Positions 8,293 to 16,374 of a stretch of 44,754 nt of DNA are shown piece by piece; position 1 is the stretch's first letter; every line of letters begins with the position of its first letter. The translations under genes and the position numbers were made by a program. A model generated the notes under the pieces. It did no database searches. It was not told where the DNA came from and saw only the letters and a program-made list of their open reading frames with translations. This DNA comes from Spirochaetota bacterium (GTDB lineage Bacteria; Spirochaetota; JAHITG01; JAFGFC01), in the NCBI GenBank assembly GCA_016931325.1, contig JAFGFC010000143.1, forward strand, positions 1 through 44,754, written 5' to 3'.

Positions 8293-9063
8293 ATGAAAAA
8301 TAAGATCATATCCATAAGCAATCAAAAAGGCGGAGTAGCCAAAACATCGACCTGTATTAACCTCGGTCTGGCTCTGGGCCTGTATAAAAATAATGTTCTT
8401 CTTATAGATCTTGATGCTCAATCCAATCTGTCATTGGCCCTGGGGCTCAAAGATAAAAAATCGATCTATGATGTTCTGTCATCCGGTAACGGTGATCTAT
8501 CCGGCATTATCATTAAAACTGATTTTACAAATCTGTCCGTCATCCCCTCCAATGGGAATATGGGGCTCATGAGCCGTGAATATTTTGGCCGCCCTGACTA
8601 TGAATATATGCTCCAGGATAAATTCGAAGCCCTGAGGGATAAATACGATTTCATTCTTATTGATACGCCGCCTTCCCTTGGATTTTTTTCCGTTAATGCC
8701 TTGACATCATCCGATATGGTCATTATTCCTTCACAATGCGAGTATCTTTCTGTTGTAGGCGTCAAGCAGACCATGACGATCATACACACAGTAAAGAACA
8801 AGATCAAAAAAGACCTCCCGTTCAGGATTTTGGTCGCGATGTATGATCAGAGAAATAATGTGGAACAAATGTTCTATGCTCAATTGAAAAAAACCTATGG
8901 AGATAAATTATACAATACGATCATCAGCACAGACACGAAAGTAAAGGAATCCCAGATCGTGGGTAAACCTGTTATCTATTATTCTAAAAAAAGCAAGGCG
9001 GGATTACAATACCTTACTCTGGCCAAAGAAATACTGGGAGGGATGACGAATGGTCAGCAATGA
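8293..9063 (+). CDS. ParA/MinD-family ATPase of a chemotaxis cassette
   Basis: This 256-residue protein is a ParA-type P-loop ATPase that would dimerise on ATP and bind the nucleoid. The deviant Walker A is NQKGGVAKTST (residues 10-20) with signature Lys12 and P-loop Lys17; Ala16 replaces the more common Gly. The A' motif is LLIDLDAQSNLSLALG and Walker B is FILIDTPPSLGF. There is no HTH domain, so it is the short form used for cargo positioning rather than a plasmid ParA. It follows the chemoreceptor-like gene by 42 nt and overlaps the CheW-domain gene by 14 nt. By analogy with Vibrio ParC and Rhodobacter PpfA it is likely to position a chemoreceptor array; this is inference from family and context. 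Confidence 0.88.
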   Translation: MKNKIISISNQKGGVAKTSTCINLGLALGLYKNNVLLIDLDAQSNLSLALGLKDKKSIYDVLSSGNGDLSGIIIKTDFTNLSVIPSNGNMGLMSREYFGRPDYEYMLQDKFEALRDKYDFILIDTPPSLGFFSVNALTSSDMVIIPSQCEYLSVVGVKQTMTIIHTVKNKIKKDLPFRILVAMYDQRNNVEQMFYAQLKKTYGDKLYNTIISTDTKVKESQIVGKPVIYYSKKSKAGLQYLTLAKEILGGMTNGQQ

Positions 9064-9715
9064 AATAAGGGAAAGGATAAACGAACTTTTATCAGAAGAA
9101 TTTGATATCAAAGTGCCTTTAAGTGATGCCGCGCCGGTATCATCCGGCAAAAAGATCAAAAGGGCCAAACCTGCAAAAAAAGAGAAATTACCTTTAAAAC
9201 CGCAGGATCAAACTACTGACAAAAGATCCGTTGATAAAAAGAAAAAAAAACCTTCTTCCAAAGTGACAGCGCCCCTGGTCCCGCGCCCCCCGGCCACTCG
9301 ATTGCTCTTATTTTCCCTGGGTCAGGATCATTACAGCGCCTGCCTGTTGGACCTTGATGAGATCCAATCTTATTACAATATCATCCCTATCCCCGGGAAC
9401 GAACTGGTTGAAGGGATCTTGCCCCACAGAGGAAAGATCGTTACCATCGTGGATATTAATAAAGTTTTACAGATAGAGCCTTCCCGTCAAAACCTGCCCA
9501 TCCCGCTGCCTCTGGTCATTACAGGGTCCCTGGGGTTTAAAGTGGACAGGATCATCGATATTATTCAAATTGATAATTCCCGGATCAAAAAAATATCACC
9601 GGCCGAAGAAAAAATGAAAACGTCTTACATCGATCGGACGGTTCAATATAAGAACAAACCGGTGGGTATTATTAATTTGAAAAAATTACTTTCCCAGAAC
9701 TTTACCTCCTCCTGA
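9050..9715 (+). CDS. CheW-domain protein with basic N-terminal arm (ParP-like candidate)
   Basis: This 221-residue protein has a CheW fold at about 85-217 (LLLFSLGQDHYSACLLDLDEIQSYYNIIPIPG..., with GILPHRGKIVTIVDINKVL and PVGIINLKKLL). Residues 1-80 form an extra arm: a short helix (NEIRERINELLSEEF) and a disordered Lys/Pro-rich linker containing KKIKRAKPAKKEK and KKKKK. An ordinary CheW is only about 150 residues, so the arm is an addition. ParP of Vibrio likewise joins a CheW-like domain to an N-terminal region that contacts the ParA-type ATPase ParC, and basic arms stimulate ParA ATPases in other systems. The start overlaps the parA stop and has a GGGAGG Shine-Dalgarno sequence at about 9039-9044. 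CheW identity is confident; the ParP-like role is inferred. Confidence 0.83.
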   Translation: MVSNEIRERINELLSEEFDIKVPLSDAAPVSSGKKIKRAKPAKKEKLPLKPQDQTTDKRSVDKKKKKPSSKVTAPLVPRPPATRLLLFSLGQDHYSACLLDLDEIQSYYNIIPIPGNELVEGILPHRGKIVTIVDINKVLQIEPSRQNLPIPLPLVITGSLGFKVDRIIDIIQIDNSRIKKISPAEEKMKTSYIDRTVQYKNKPVGIINLKKLLSQNFTSS

Positions 9716-9742
9716 AGCTGGATAGAATTTTCAAGATTTTGA

Positions 9743-9771
9743 TTGACACAAAAACTTTAATTTAATAGATT
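9743..9771 (+). promoter_or_regulatory. Promoter of yebC-ruvCAB
   Basis: TTGACA (9743-9748) and TAGATT (9766-9771) with a 17-nt spacer, followed by a 27-nt leader with a GAGGT Shine-Dalgarno sequence before the yebC ATG. Confidence 0.65.
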
Positions 9772-9798
9772 AAGCCCATAATTAAAATGAGGTAAATT

Positions 9799-10545
9799 AT
9801 GTCTGGACATTCCAAATGGCATTCTATCAAACATAAGAAAGCCGCTGTTGACGCGAAACGGGGACAGAAATTCACAAAGATCATCCGTGAAATAACAACA
9901 TCCGCCAGGTTAGGCGGAGGCGATGCTGATTCCAATCCACGCCTGAGGCTGGCCATGCTGAAAGCGAAAAGTGTCAATATGCCCGCTGATAATATAGACC
10001 GGGCTATTAAAAAAGGGACAGGCGAGCTGGAAGGAGTCCGTTATGAGGAAAATTATTATGAAGGGTACGGACCCGGCGGGACAGCCATCCTCATCAACTC
10101 GATTTCTGATAATAAGAATCGCACGACCGCTGAGATCAGGAGTATTCTGTCAAAGCATGGAGGGAACCTGGGAGAGAACGGGTGTGTGTCCTGGATGTTC
10201 TCTAAAAAAGGCGTCATTCTGGTCAATAAACAGGTCATTAAAGAAGATGATCTTTTTAATATCGTGGTAGATGCCGGATGTGAAGATCTGAAATCAGAGG
10301 AAAAATATTACGAAATAACGATTGAACCGGAAAACTTTGAAGCGATGAAAAAGAAACTGGATGAAAATAATATAAAATATGAAAGCGCCGAGATCACCAT
10401 GGTGCCTCAGAATTATATTGAAATGAAAGAGGAAAAACTCGCCAAGCAGATGGCCAAGCTTCTGATGGTACTGGAAGAACATGATGATGTCCAGAATGTT
10501 TATACCAATGCTGATATTCCGGATGAAGCCTTTGAAGGTTTATGA
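9799..10545 (+). CDS. yebC: YebC/PmpR family protein
   Basis: This 248-residue protein has the family's hallmark start MSGHSKWHSIKHKKAAVDAKRG and matches the usual length (about 240-250). Relatives were long annotated as transcriptional regulators; recent work on some members supports a role in helping ribosomes through difficult sequences such as proline runs. The protein has the three-domain layout with the acidic central region (GYGPGGTAILINSISDNKNRT). It heads yebC-ruvC-ruvA-ruvB, a common arrangement, with its own TTGACA promoter and a clear Shine-Dalgarno sequence. Confidence 0.95.
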   Translation: MSGHSKWHSIKHKKAAVDAKRGQKFTKIIREITTSARLGGGDADSNPRLRLAMLKAKSVNMPADNIDRAIKKGTGELEGVRYEENYYEGYGPGGTAILINSISDNKNRTTAEIRSILSKHGGNLGENGCVSWMFSKKGVILVNKQVIKEDDLFNIVVDAGCEDLKSEEKYYEITIEPENFEAMKKKLDENNIKYESAEITMVPQNYIEMKEEKLAKQMAKLLMVLEEHDDVQNVYTNADIPDEAFEGL

Positions 10546-10551
10546 TAGACA

Positions 10552-11046
10552 ATGACAGTTCTGGGTATAGATCCGGGTATAGCCATAGTGGGTTATGCCC
10601 TATTAAAAGTGAACAAAGATCAAATTCTTACCTTGCGCTACGGTGTGATCAAAACCCAAAAAGAAGAGCTGCCCGGGAGAATAAAAAAGATCAATTCCGC
10701 TTTGCAGGATATTATTCATGAATTCAAACCTTCCCAGGCCAGTATTGAAAAAATATATTTTAACAAGAACACGAAAACAGCGATTGATGTGGCTGAGGTA
10801 AGGGGATCTATTATTTTAACGGCCATGAACCATAATATCAGCGTATTTGATTATACTCCGCTTCAGGTCAAACAGGCGATCGCTGGATATGGAAAAGCAT
10901 CCAAGCACCAGATCCAGGAAATGGTAAAGATCATATTGCGATTAAAGGAAACGCCATGTCCTGATGATGCCGCTGACGCGCTGGCCTGCGCTCTGTGCCA
11001 TATTCATTCAAAAAAATTTCACGATCTTGTCAGGAACCAGGCATGA
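10552..11046 (+). CDS. ruvC: Holliday junction endonuclease RuvC
   Basis: This 164-residue nuclease resolves Holliday junctions made by recombination, working with the RuvAB motor. The acidic catalytic residues are visible: Asp7 in LGIDPGIAIVGYA, Glu in ASIEKIYF, and the DDAADALACALCH cluster near the C-terminus. The length is typical. It starts 6 nt after yebC and its stop overlaps the ruvA start (ATGA, 11043-11046). Confidence 0.96.
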   Translation: MTVLGIDPGIAIVGYALLKVNKDQILTLRYGVIKTQKEELPGRIKKINSALQDIIHEFKPSQASIEKIYFNKNTKTAIDVAEVRGSIILTAMNHNISVFDYTPLQVKQAIAGYGKASKHQIQEMVKIILRLKETPCPDDAADALACALCHIHSKKFHDLVRNQA

Positions 11047-11633
11047 TCGCATTTTTAGAAGGAAAAATATTAAAAAAATTACCGGGATACGCTGTCATTC
11101 TGACCGGGGGTGTGGGATATGAAGTGTTCATTCCTATCTCCACTTACGATAGCATGAAAAAAGAAGGGGATGTGGACTGTTTGTTCATCCACACCATTCA
11201 TAAAGAAGAGGCCTTTCATCTTTACGGTTTTAAATCTGAAGATGAAAAAGCACTTTTCAAGATCCTTTTATCCGCTTCCGGAGTGGGCCCTAAACTGGCT
11301 CTTGCCATTCTTTCCGCTACCGGAGTTGACAGGTTTAAAACAGCCATTATCCAGCAGGACACATCGGCCTTAACGGCAATAAGCGGTGTGGGGAAAAAAA
11401 GAGCGGAAAAACTTGTCTTTGAGTTAAAGGAGAAACTGACAGCCTTCTATGGCCTCTCCGCTGATGCCGGTACCCCTGTTTCCCCTATGGAAAAAGATAC
11501 AATACTGGCTCTCCAGAGTTTGGGGTATGACAGAAAGGACATCTCCGAAGCCATGGCCAGGGTGGCTGTGGATGAGAACATGGATCTTGAAACGCTTATT
11601 AAAAAATGTCTTCAGGAGCTGAGCCGGATTTAA
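11043..11633 (+). CDS. ruvA: Holliday junction DNA-binding protein RuvA
   Basis: RuvA (196 residues) binds the four-way junction and loads the RuvB motor. It starts [20 protein letters not shown], with the OB-fold N-terminal domain, the HhH region ([19 protein letters not shown] and [21 protein letters not shown]) and a C-terminal domain that contacts RuvB ([21 protein letters not shown]). An in-frame ATG at 10995 lies within ruvC and gives a non-family N-terminus, so the ATGA overlap start at 11043 is preferred. Confidence 0.96.
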   Translation: MIAFLEGKILKKLPGYAVILTGGVGYEVFIPISTYDSMKKEGDVDCLFIHTIHKEEAFHLYGFKSEDEKALFKILLSASGVGPKLALAILSATGVDRFKTAIIQQDTSALTAISGVGKKRAEKLVFELKEKLTAFYGLSADAGTPVSPMEKDTILALQSLGYDRKDISEAMARVAVDENMDLETLIKKCLQELSRI

Positions 11634-11637
11634 CCTT

Positions 11638-12651
11638 ATGGTAAAGAAAAGCATCACATCACCTGATATTTTACCTGATGACAAAGATGAGGTCTCCCTG
11701 AGACCAAAGAAACTGGCTGAATTCATCGGGCAGACACAGCTAAAGGAAAATCTGTCTGTTTTCATACAGGCGGCCAGGAAACGCAAAGAAAGTCTTGATC
11801 ATCTTCTGCTTTCCGGTCCCCCGGGCCTGGGCAAAACAACGTTAGCCTATATTGTAGCCAACGAGTTAAATGTCAGTATCAAGAGTATTTCCGCTCCGGC
11901 TATCGAAAAAACAGGTGATCTGGCCGCTATTTTAACGAATTTGAAATCCTTTGATGTTCTCTTTATTGACGAGATCCACCGTTTGCCGCCGGTCATCGAA
12001 GAAATCCTTTATCAGGCCATGGAGGATTTCAAGATCGATATTATGATCGGCCAGGGCCCCTCAGCCAAGTCCATCAAGATCTCCCTGGCCCCCTTTACCC
12101 TGGTCGGAGCCACCACGCGGGCCGGGCTTTTAACATCCCCTTTGCGGGCCCGCTTCGGGATCGCTCACCGGTTCGATTTCTATTCCCCTGACCAGCTCGC
12201 CCAGATCGTTGAAAGAACAGCGAAGATATTGAACATTCCCATTGATAAAAAAAGCAAGATAGAGATCGCGAAACGGAGCCGCGGCACACCCCGGATCGTG
12301 AACCGCCTGGTTAAACGGGTGCGTGATTTTGCCCAGGTCAAAGGCAAGGGAGTGATCGATCACGACATTACCCTGCACGCTCTGGAAAAGCTGGAAGTGG
12401 ACCAGCGCGGCCTTGATACGATGGACCGGAATCTTTTAAATACCATCATCCATAAATTTTCAGGAGGCCCTGTGGGCCTTGAGACCATTGCCGTCTCCGT
12501 GGGAGAGGATCCCGGCACCATTGAAGATGTGTATGAGCCGTATCTTATCCAGATCGGACTGGTCAAAAGGACCCCGCGGGGCCGGGTAGCCACAAAGAAT
12601 GCTTATGCTCATTTTAATATCAAATCGGAAGGCCAGCTGGACCTGCTTTAG
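11638..12651 (+). CDS. ruvB: Holliday junction branch migration ATPase RuvB
   Basis: This 337-residue AAA+ motor drives branch migration with RuvA. Walker A is [11 protein letters not shown], Walker B is [10 protein letters not shown], and the sensor region reads [19 protein letters not shown]; the C-terminal winged helix has [31 protein letters not shown]. It starts 4 nt after ruvA. Its TAG overlaps the last bases of the convergent dinG gene, leaving no room for a terminator between them. Confidence 0.97.
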   Translation: MVKKSITSPDILPDDKDEVSLRPKKLAEFIGQTQLKENLSVFIQAARKRKESLDHLLLSGPPGLGKTTLAYIVANELNVSIKSISAPAIEKTGDLAAILTNLKSFDVLFIDEIHRLPPVIEEILYQAMEDFKIDIMIGQGPSAKSIKISLAPFTLVGATTRAGLLTSPLRARFGIAHRFDFYSPDQLAQIVERTAKILNIPIDKKSKIEIAKRSRGTPRIVNRLVKRVRDFAQVKGKGVIDHDITLHALEKLEVDQRGLDTMDRNLLNTIIHKFSGGPVGLETIAVSVGEDPGTIEDVYEPYLIQIGLVKRTPRGRVATKNAYAHFNIKSEGQLDLL

Positions 12652-14576
12652 GCATCATTAAAAAATCTTATTATATCCTCTATGCTGGAGGTCACGGGGC
12701 ATTCGGGAAGGGAATTCATAAAATGCTGGCCGTATTGCTTTCTGGCGATCCTTGAATCCAGTATCGCCACTACCCCCCTGTCATTCTTCCCGCGAATGAG
12801 CCGTCCGAAACCCTGTTTTAACAGTATGGCCGCATTGGGCAGCTGGAACTCTAAAAAGGGATTTCCTCCCGCCTGTTCTATTCTTTCAATTCTGGCCGCC
12901 ACATAAGGATCTTCCGGCACATCAAAAGGCAGCCTTGTGATAATGACAGCGGAAAGAGCCTCCCCCCTCACATCGATCCCCTGCCAGAAACTCAGGGTGC
13001 CGAACAGAACAGAATGGACATCGTCTTTAAAATCCTGCAAAAGGAAGGAGGACGGTTTGTCATTCTGAGCCAGGACCGTGTACTCTATTTTATCTTCTAT
13101 CCTTTCTTTGACTTCGTACAGTGTCCTGTAACTGGTAAAAAGGACAAAGGCCCTTCCCCGGGTCGATTCCAGCAAAAGAACGATTCTTTCGCTGATGCTT
13201 TCCAGATAATTGTTGTATTCAAGGGGATAAGGTACCTTTGGGTCAATAAATAACATCATCTGTTTATTGTAATCAAAGGGAGAGGAAAGGATCAACTCGC
13301 TTCCCCTGTCAAGCCCCAGTCGTGATCGTATAAATTCAAAATTATGATCAGTGGACAGTGTCGCCGAGGTCAGTATCGCGCAGGAGAAATGGTCAAACAG
13401 ATATTCCCTGATAAGGCTGGAAATATCCAGCGGAACAAATCTTAAATGACAATATTGTTTTATTCCCTGAAATTCGATCCAGTAGTAAAGATCATCCCTG
13501 TTATGGTCCAGAAAGATCTTGAGGTTCTGGAGATAATGGGATAATTTTTCAATATACAGTTCAAGCTTGATGACCTCATCTTCTTCCAGAGAGAGGCGGC
13601 GTTTATCCCAGGACCTGAAGAATTGCCATAAGGTTTCCAGTTGATGGTAAAGGTCGTATGAAAAATACGGCTCTGAATTCCTCATGATACGTGTCGCTTC
13701 AGTAAACCGGGCTTTCAATCCGTTAAAGAATATTTCAGCCTGTTTCTTGATCTTCTCGCTATGCTGTTTTAATTCCTGCGCCTTATTTTCCTCAGCCTCT
13801 TTTAATAAACCTCCTATGGCATTGATCGTGATATAAAGGTCATGCTCTGACACATCAACCGCAAAGAACCGAAACGCCACGTTTTCCAGCTGATGGGCTT
13901 CATCCAGGGTCAGAACATTGAATGAAGGCAGAATACTGTAATGGCTGGCGATATGGGCAAAAAGAAGATGATGATTGCAGACAATGATATTCACGTTTGA
14001 AAGTTTTTCCAGCTCATTATAATAGAAACAGTCTTTAAAATACCGGCATTTTTTCCTCATACAAACTTCCGCATCCCGATGGATGCGGGACCATATATGA
14101 TCCGGAACATCAAGGTCCGTTTCCATTCTCAGGCCTGTGCTTGTATGGTCGATCCATTCCAGGATCCTTTCTTCATGGCCAAAGGGAAGCCAGCCGTCAG
14201 ACATAAAATCATCCAACCGGGATCGGCACAGGTAATTATTGGCTCCGTAAAAAACACCAAAGCTAAAGGGTTGGCCATTTTTATTGAAAATATTCTGAAG
14301 GAACGGGAGATCAATTTCGGTCATCTGCTGTTGAAGGGATTTTGTGTAGGTAGAGACGAGAACGATCTGTTTTTCTTTTAATGAATAAAAGATAAGGGGT
14401 ACCAGATAGGCAAAACTCTTTCCGGTCCCGGTAGGCGCTTCGATCAGGATATGGTTTTTTTCACATAAAGATCGCTCAACAGCCAGGGCCATATCCATCT
14501 GGCATGGTCTGAATTCATAATCCTTCAGATTCCCGGATAAGACCCCTTCTTCAGAAAGAATTTTTTCAAGGTCCAT
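12648..14576 (-). CDS. dinG: DinG/XPD-like iron-sulfur DNA helicase
   Basis: This 642-residue superfamily 2 helicase probably unwinds DNA or resolves R-loops and similar structures. Walker A is [17 protein letters not shown] and the DEAH box is [13 protein letters not shown]. Four cysteines between the motifs (CRSRLDDF, then the [12 protein letters not shown] cluster) fit an Fe-S cluster site. The C-terminal helicase motif includes [21 protein letters not shown] and [22 protein letters not shown]. The start at 14576 is the first ATG; an in-frame GTG at 14591 lies inside a perfect hairpin and is less likely. No Shine-Dalgarno sequence is obvious. It follows trpB2 on the same strand. Confidence 0.87.
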   Translation of the reverse strand: MDLEKILSEEGVLSGNLKDYEFRPCQMDMALAVERSLCEKNHILIEAPTGTGKSFAYLVPLIFYSLKEKQIVLVSTYTKSLQQQMTEIDLPFLQNIFNKNGQPFSFGVFYGANNYLCRSRLDDFMSDGWLPFGHEERILEWIDHTSTGLRMETDLDVPDHIWSRIHRDAEVCMRKKCRYFKDCFYYNELEKLSNVNIIVCNHHLLFAHIASHYSILPSFNVLTLDEAHQLENVAFRFFAVDVSEHDLYITINAIGGLLKEAEENKAQELKQHSEKIKKQAEIFFNGLKARFTEATRIMRNSEPYFSYDLYHQLETLWQFFRSWDKRRLSLEEDEVIKLELYIEKLSHYLQNLKIFLDHNRDDLYYWIEFQGIKQYCHLRFVPLDISSLIREYLFDHFSCAILTSATLSTDHNFEFIRSRLGLDRGSELILSSPFDYNKQMMLFIDPKVPYPLEYNNYLESISERIVLLLESTRGRAFVLFTSYRTLYEVKERIEDKIEYTVLAQNDKPSSFLLQDFKDDVHSVLFGTLSFWQGIDVRGEALSAVIITRLPFDVPEDPYVAARIERIEQAGGNPFLEFQLPNAAILLKQGFGRLIRGKNDRGVVAILDSRIARKQYGQHFMNSLPECPVTSSIEDIIRFFNDA

Positions 14577-14589
14577 TTTCGTAAAGATC

Positions 14590-14613
14590 ACGCGGGGGAA
14601 AAATCCCCCGCGT
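14590..14613 (-). terminator. GC-rich hairpin between trpB2 and dinG
   Basis: A perfect 9-bp stem, ACGCGGGGG against CCCCCGCGT, closes a 6-nt loop. It stands 7 nt after the trpB2 stop and 13 nt before the dinG ATG. There is no U-run on the minus strand, so it may be a pausing site, an RNA stabiliser or a translational block on dinG rather than an intrinsic terminator. Confidence 0.5.
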
Positions 14614-14620
14614 AGTCCGA

Positions 14621-15982
14621 TTATATTTTAGGAAGATCCTTAAAGGCCTGTTCAATATATTTCTTTTCAAGATGATAATCTTCCATCTTGCCTTCAAAGT
14701 AGAGGTCATATGAGCCGAGGTCAAAATGACCATGACCGGAGAAATTGAACACGATGGTCTTTTTTTTCTTCTCTTCACGGCATTTAATGGCCTCATCAAT
14801 GACCGCTTTGATGGCATGAGCGGTTTCAGGCGCCGGAATAAAACCTTCGGCTCTGGCAAAGGTTACCGCAGCTTTAAAAGCCTCTTTCTGATGATAAGCC
14901 CGGCCTTCTACAATACCCTCTTTAACCAGCTGACAGATGATAGGGGCGTCACCATGATATCGCAGACCTCCGGCGTGTATTTTGGGTGGTATGAACTTGT
15001 GACCAAGGGTATACATTTTTAAAAGGGGTGTTAATTCAGCCACATCGCCAAAATCATATGCGTAATAACCCCTGGTCAGCGTCGGACAGGCTGTCGGTTC
15101 AACAGCGATCATTCTGATCTTCTTTCCGGCTTTCACATCCGGGACAAAGGGAAGCACCAGACCGGCAAAATTACTTCCTCCGCCAACGCAACTGATAAGA
15201 ATATCAGGTTTGACGTTCACTTTCTTGAGCTGCAATTTGAGTTCTTCACCAATTATGGTCTGATGCAGCAGAACATGATTTAACACACTGCCAAGAGAAT
15301 ATTTGGTATCATCATGAGTGGCCGCATCCTCAACAGCTTCGCTGATAGCTAACCCCAGACTGCCGGGATGGTCCGGCTGCTGTTTAAGAATGGCTTTCCC
15401 TGTATTGGTCTTATCACTGGGAGAAGGAATACAATGAGCTCCCCATACCTGCATCATGGACCGCCTGTATGGTTTTTGCTGATAGCTGACCTTTACCATA
15501 TAGATCGTGGCTTTCAGCCCAAAATAGTTACACGCGAAAGCCAGGGCGCTGCCCCATTGCCCGGCGCCGGTCTCTGTTGCGATCCTTTTCACGCCTTCCT
15601 TCATATTATAGTAAACCTGGGCAACAGCTGTATTGGGTTTATGACTTCCCGGGGGTGAAACCGATTCATTTTTAAAATAGATATGAGCCGGGGTTTTCAG
15701 GGCCTTTTCCAGCTTGGCTGCCCGGTACATGGGTGTAGGCCTCCATATATTATAGACCTTGAGGATATCCTCCGGGATGGGAATCATTTTTTCCATACTG
15801 GCTTCCTGAGCGATAAGCGCCTTGGGAAAGATGGCTTCCAGCTTTGACGGGTCAAGTGGTTTTTTGGTAGCCGGATCCAGGGGGGGTGAAAAAGGGGTTT
15901 TCAGGTCCATCAGTTCCGGAAGAACATTGTACCATTTTTTCGGCATTTCACGGTCTTCTAATAAAACTTTAACTTCTAACAT
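14621..15982 (-). CDS. trpB2: Tryptophan synthase beta chain, TrpB2 type
   Basis: This 453-residue PLP enzyme belongs to the TrpB2 branch, which is longer than standard TrpB and often not paired with TrpA. It would condense indole with serine to tryptophan. The PLP lysine is in [20 protein letters not shown], the phosphate-binding loop is [15 protein letters not shown], and [20 protein letters not shown] is a catalytic-domain motif. A good GGAGGA Shine-Dalgarno sequence precedes the ATG at 15980-15982. No other trp gene is in the window, so it may salvage indole. The upstream region carries a promoter, a Trp-containing leader ORF, a terminator and a 25-residue ORF, suggesting control by tryptophan supply. 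Confidence 0.9.
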   Translation of the reverse strand: MLEVKVLLEDREMPKKWYNVLPELMDLKTPFSPPLDPATKKPLDPSKLEAIFPKALIAQEASMEKMIPIPEDILKVYNIWRPTPMYRAAKLEKALKTPAHIYFKNESVSPPGSHKPNTAVAQVYYNMKEGVKRIATETGAGQWGSALAFACNYFGLKATIYMVKVSYQQKPYRRSMMQVWGAHCIPSPSDKTNTGKAILKQQPDHPGSLGLAISEAVEDAATHDDTKYSLGSVLNHVLLHQTIIGEELKLQLKKVNVKPDILISCVGGGSNFAGLVLPFVPDVKAGKKIRMIAVEPTACPTLTRGYYAYDFGDVAELTPLLKMYTLGHKFIPPKIHAGGLRYHGDAPIICQLVKEGIVEGRAYHQKEAFKAAVTFARAEGFIPAPETAHAIKAVIDEAIKCREEKKKKTIVFNFSGHGHFDLGSYDLYFEGKMEDYHLEKKYIEQAFKDLPKI

Positions 15983-16015
15983 AAAATTATCCTCCTGAAT
16001 GGAATTTTTTAAAGG

Positions 16016-16093
16016 TTAGTGTGATCCACACCACAGATACCGTCCGGTAAAGATCTTATAGAAAAGCATATACAGTCCAAAGAGAAAGAACAT
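16016..16093 (-). CDS. 25-residue ORF upstream of trpB2
   Basis: A complete ATG-to-TAA frame has a strong AGGAG Shine-Dalgarno sequence (16101-16105) 7 nt upstream of its ATG. It starts MFFLFGLYMLFYKIF and ends GRYLWCGSH, so it is hydrophobic at the N-terminus with one Trp codon near the end. It lies directly after the terminator U-run and 33 nt before trpB2. It could be a tiny membrane peptide or a second translational control element. No family is recognised. Confidence 0.5.
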   Translation of the reverse strand: MFFLFGLYMLFYKIFTGRYLWCGSH

Positions 16094-16105
16094 TTTAATA
16101 CTCCT

Positions 16106-16145
16106 AAAAAAAACGCCACGGAACAACAAGTGCCCCGTGGCGTTT
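16106..16145 (-). terminator. Intrinsic terminator in the trpB2 leader
   Basis: Arms AAACGCCACGG (16111-16121) and CCGTGGCGTTT (16135-16145) give an 11-bp stem with a 13-nt loop. On the minus strand the stem is followed by eight U residues (16106-16113). It lies between a promoter and trpB2, so it fits an attenuator. Confidence 0.8.
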
Positions 16146-16186
16146 CCTTTTTATTAAATAAAGAAAATTATTCCTTTTTATTTATT

Positions 16187-16193
16187 CCACGAG
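16187..16193 (-). promoter_or_regulatory. Candidate antiterminator segment
   Basis: On the minus strand this segment reads CUCGUGG and can pair over 7 bp (one U-G) with CCACGGG in the 5' arm of the terminator (16134-16140). It lies 8 nt after the leader-peptide stop, where a ribosome at the stop would cover it. Inference from base pairing only. Confidence 0.4.
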
Positions 16194-16201
16194 TCACAAT
16201 C

Positions 16202-16243
16202 TTAAGTATTCACATGCCAATTGAAAAATAATCTGATTTTCAT
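16202..16243 (-). CDS. Candidate trpB2 leader peptide (13 residues, one Trp)
   Basis: This frame encodes MKIRLFFNWHVNT and stops with TAA. The Trp codon is at 16217-16219. The ORF begins about 20 nt after the -10 box and has only a weak Shine-Dalgarno sequence. Its size and place match leader peptides of attenuated amino-acid operons, although those usually have two or more control codons. Confidence 0.4.
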   Translation of the reverse strand: MKIRLFFNWHVNT

Positions 16244-16262
16244 CGCTTGATCTCAAATTCCT

Positions 16263-16291
16263 ATTTTATAATAATAAAATCCAAAAGTCAA
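16263..16291 (-). promoter_or_regulatory. Promoter of the trpB2 leader
   Basis: On the minus strand TTGACT (16286-16291) and TAAAAT (16263-16268) are 17 nt apart, downstream of gyrA. Transcription would start near 16256, ahead of the leader peptide and the terminator. Confidence 0.65.
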
Positions 16292-16312
16292 GTGTAACTA
16301 TTGATTGATTTA

Positions 16313-16373
16313 CCACTGATCTTCGACACAGAAATCACTGAATTTATTTCAGTGATTTCTGTGACATCAGTGG
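16313..16373. repeat. Long composite palindrome next to the gyrA stop
   Basis: Inner arms CACAGAAATCACTGAA (16327-16342) and TTCAGTGATTTCTGTG (16348-16363) pair perfectly over 16 bp around a 5-nt loop. Outer arms CCACTGAT (16313-16320) and ATCAGTGG (16366-16373) add 8 bp across a 6x2 internal loop. It begins one base from the gyrA stop codon. With no U-run it is not a classical terminator, although it could stop transcription or protect the gyrA 3' end. Confidence 0.75.
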
Positions 16374-16374
16374 T

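Noticed and set aside
8293-9063. Chromosome or plasmid partition locus (parAB)
   Set aside because: No ParB follows, no parS-like sites were seen, and the neighbours are chemotaxis-type genes.
16146-16290. T-box riboswitch for tryptophan
   Set aside because: The AGGGTGG-type T-box sequence and specifier stem are not present; the leader peptide model fits better.
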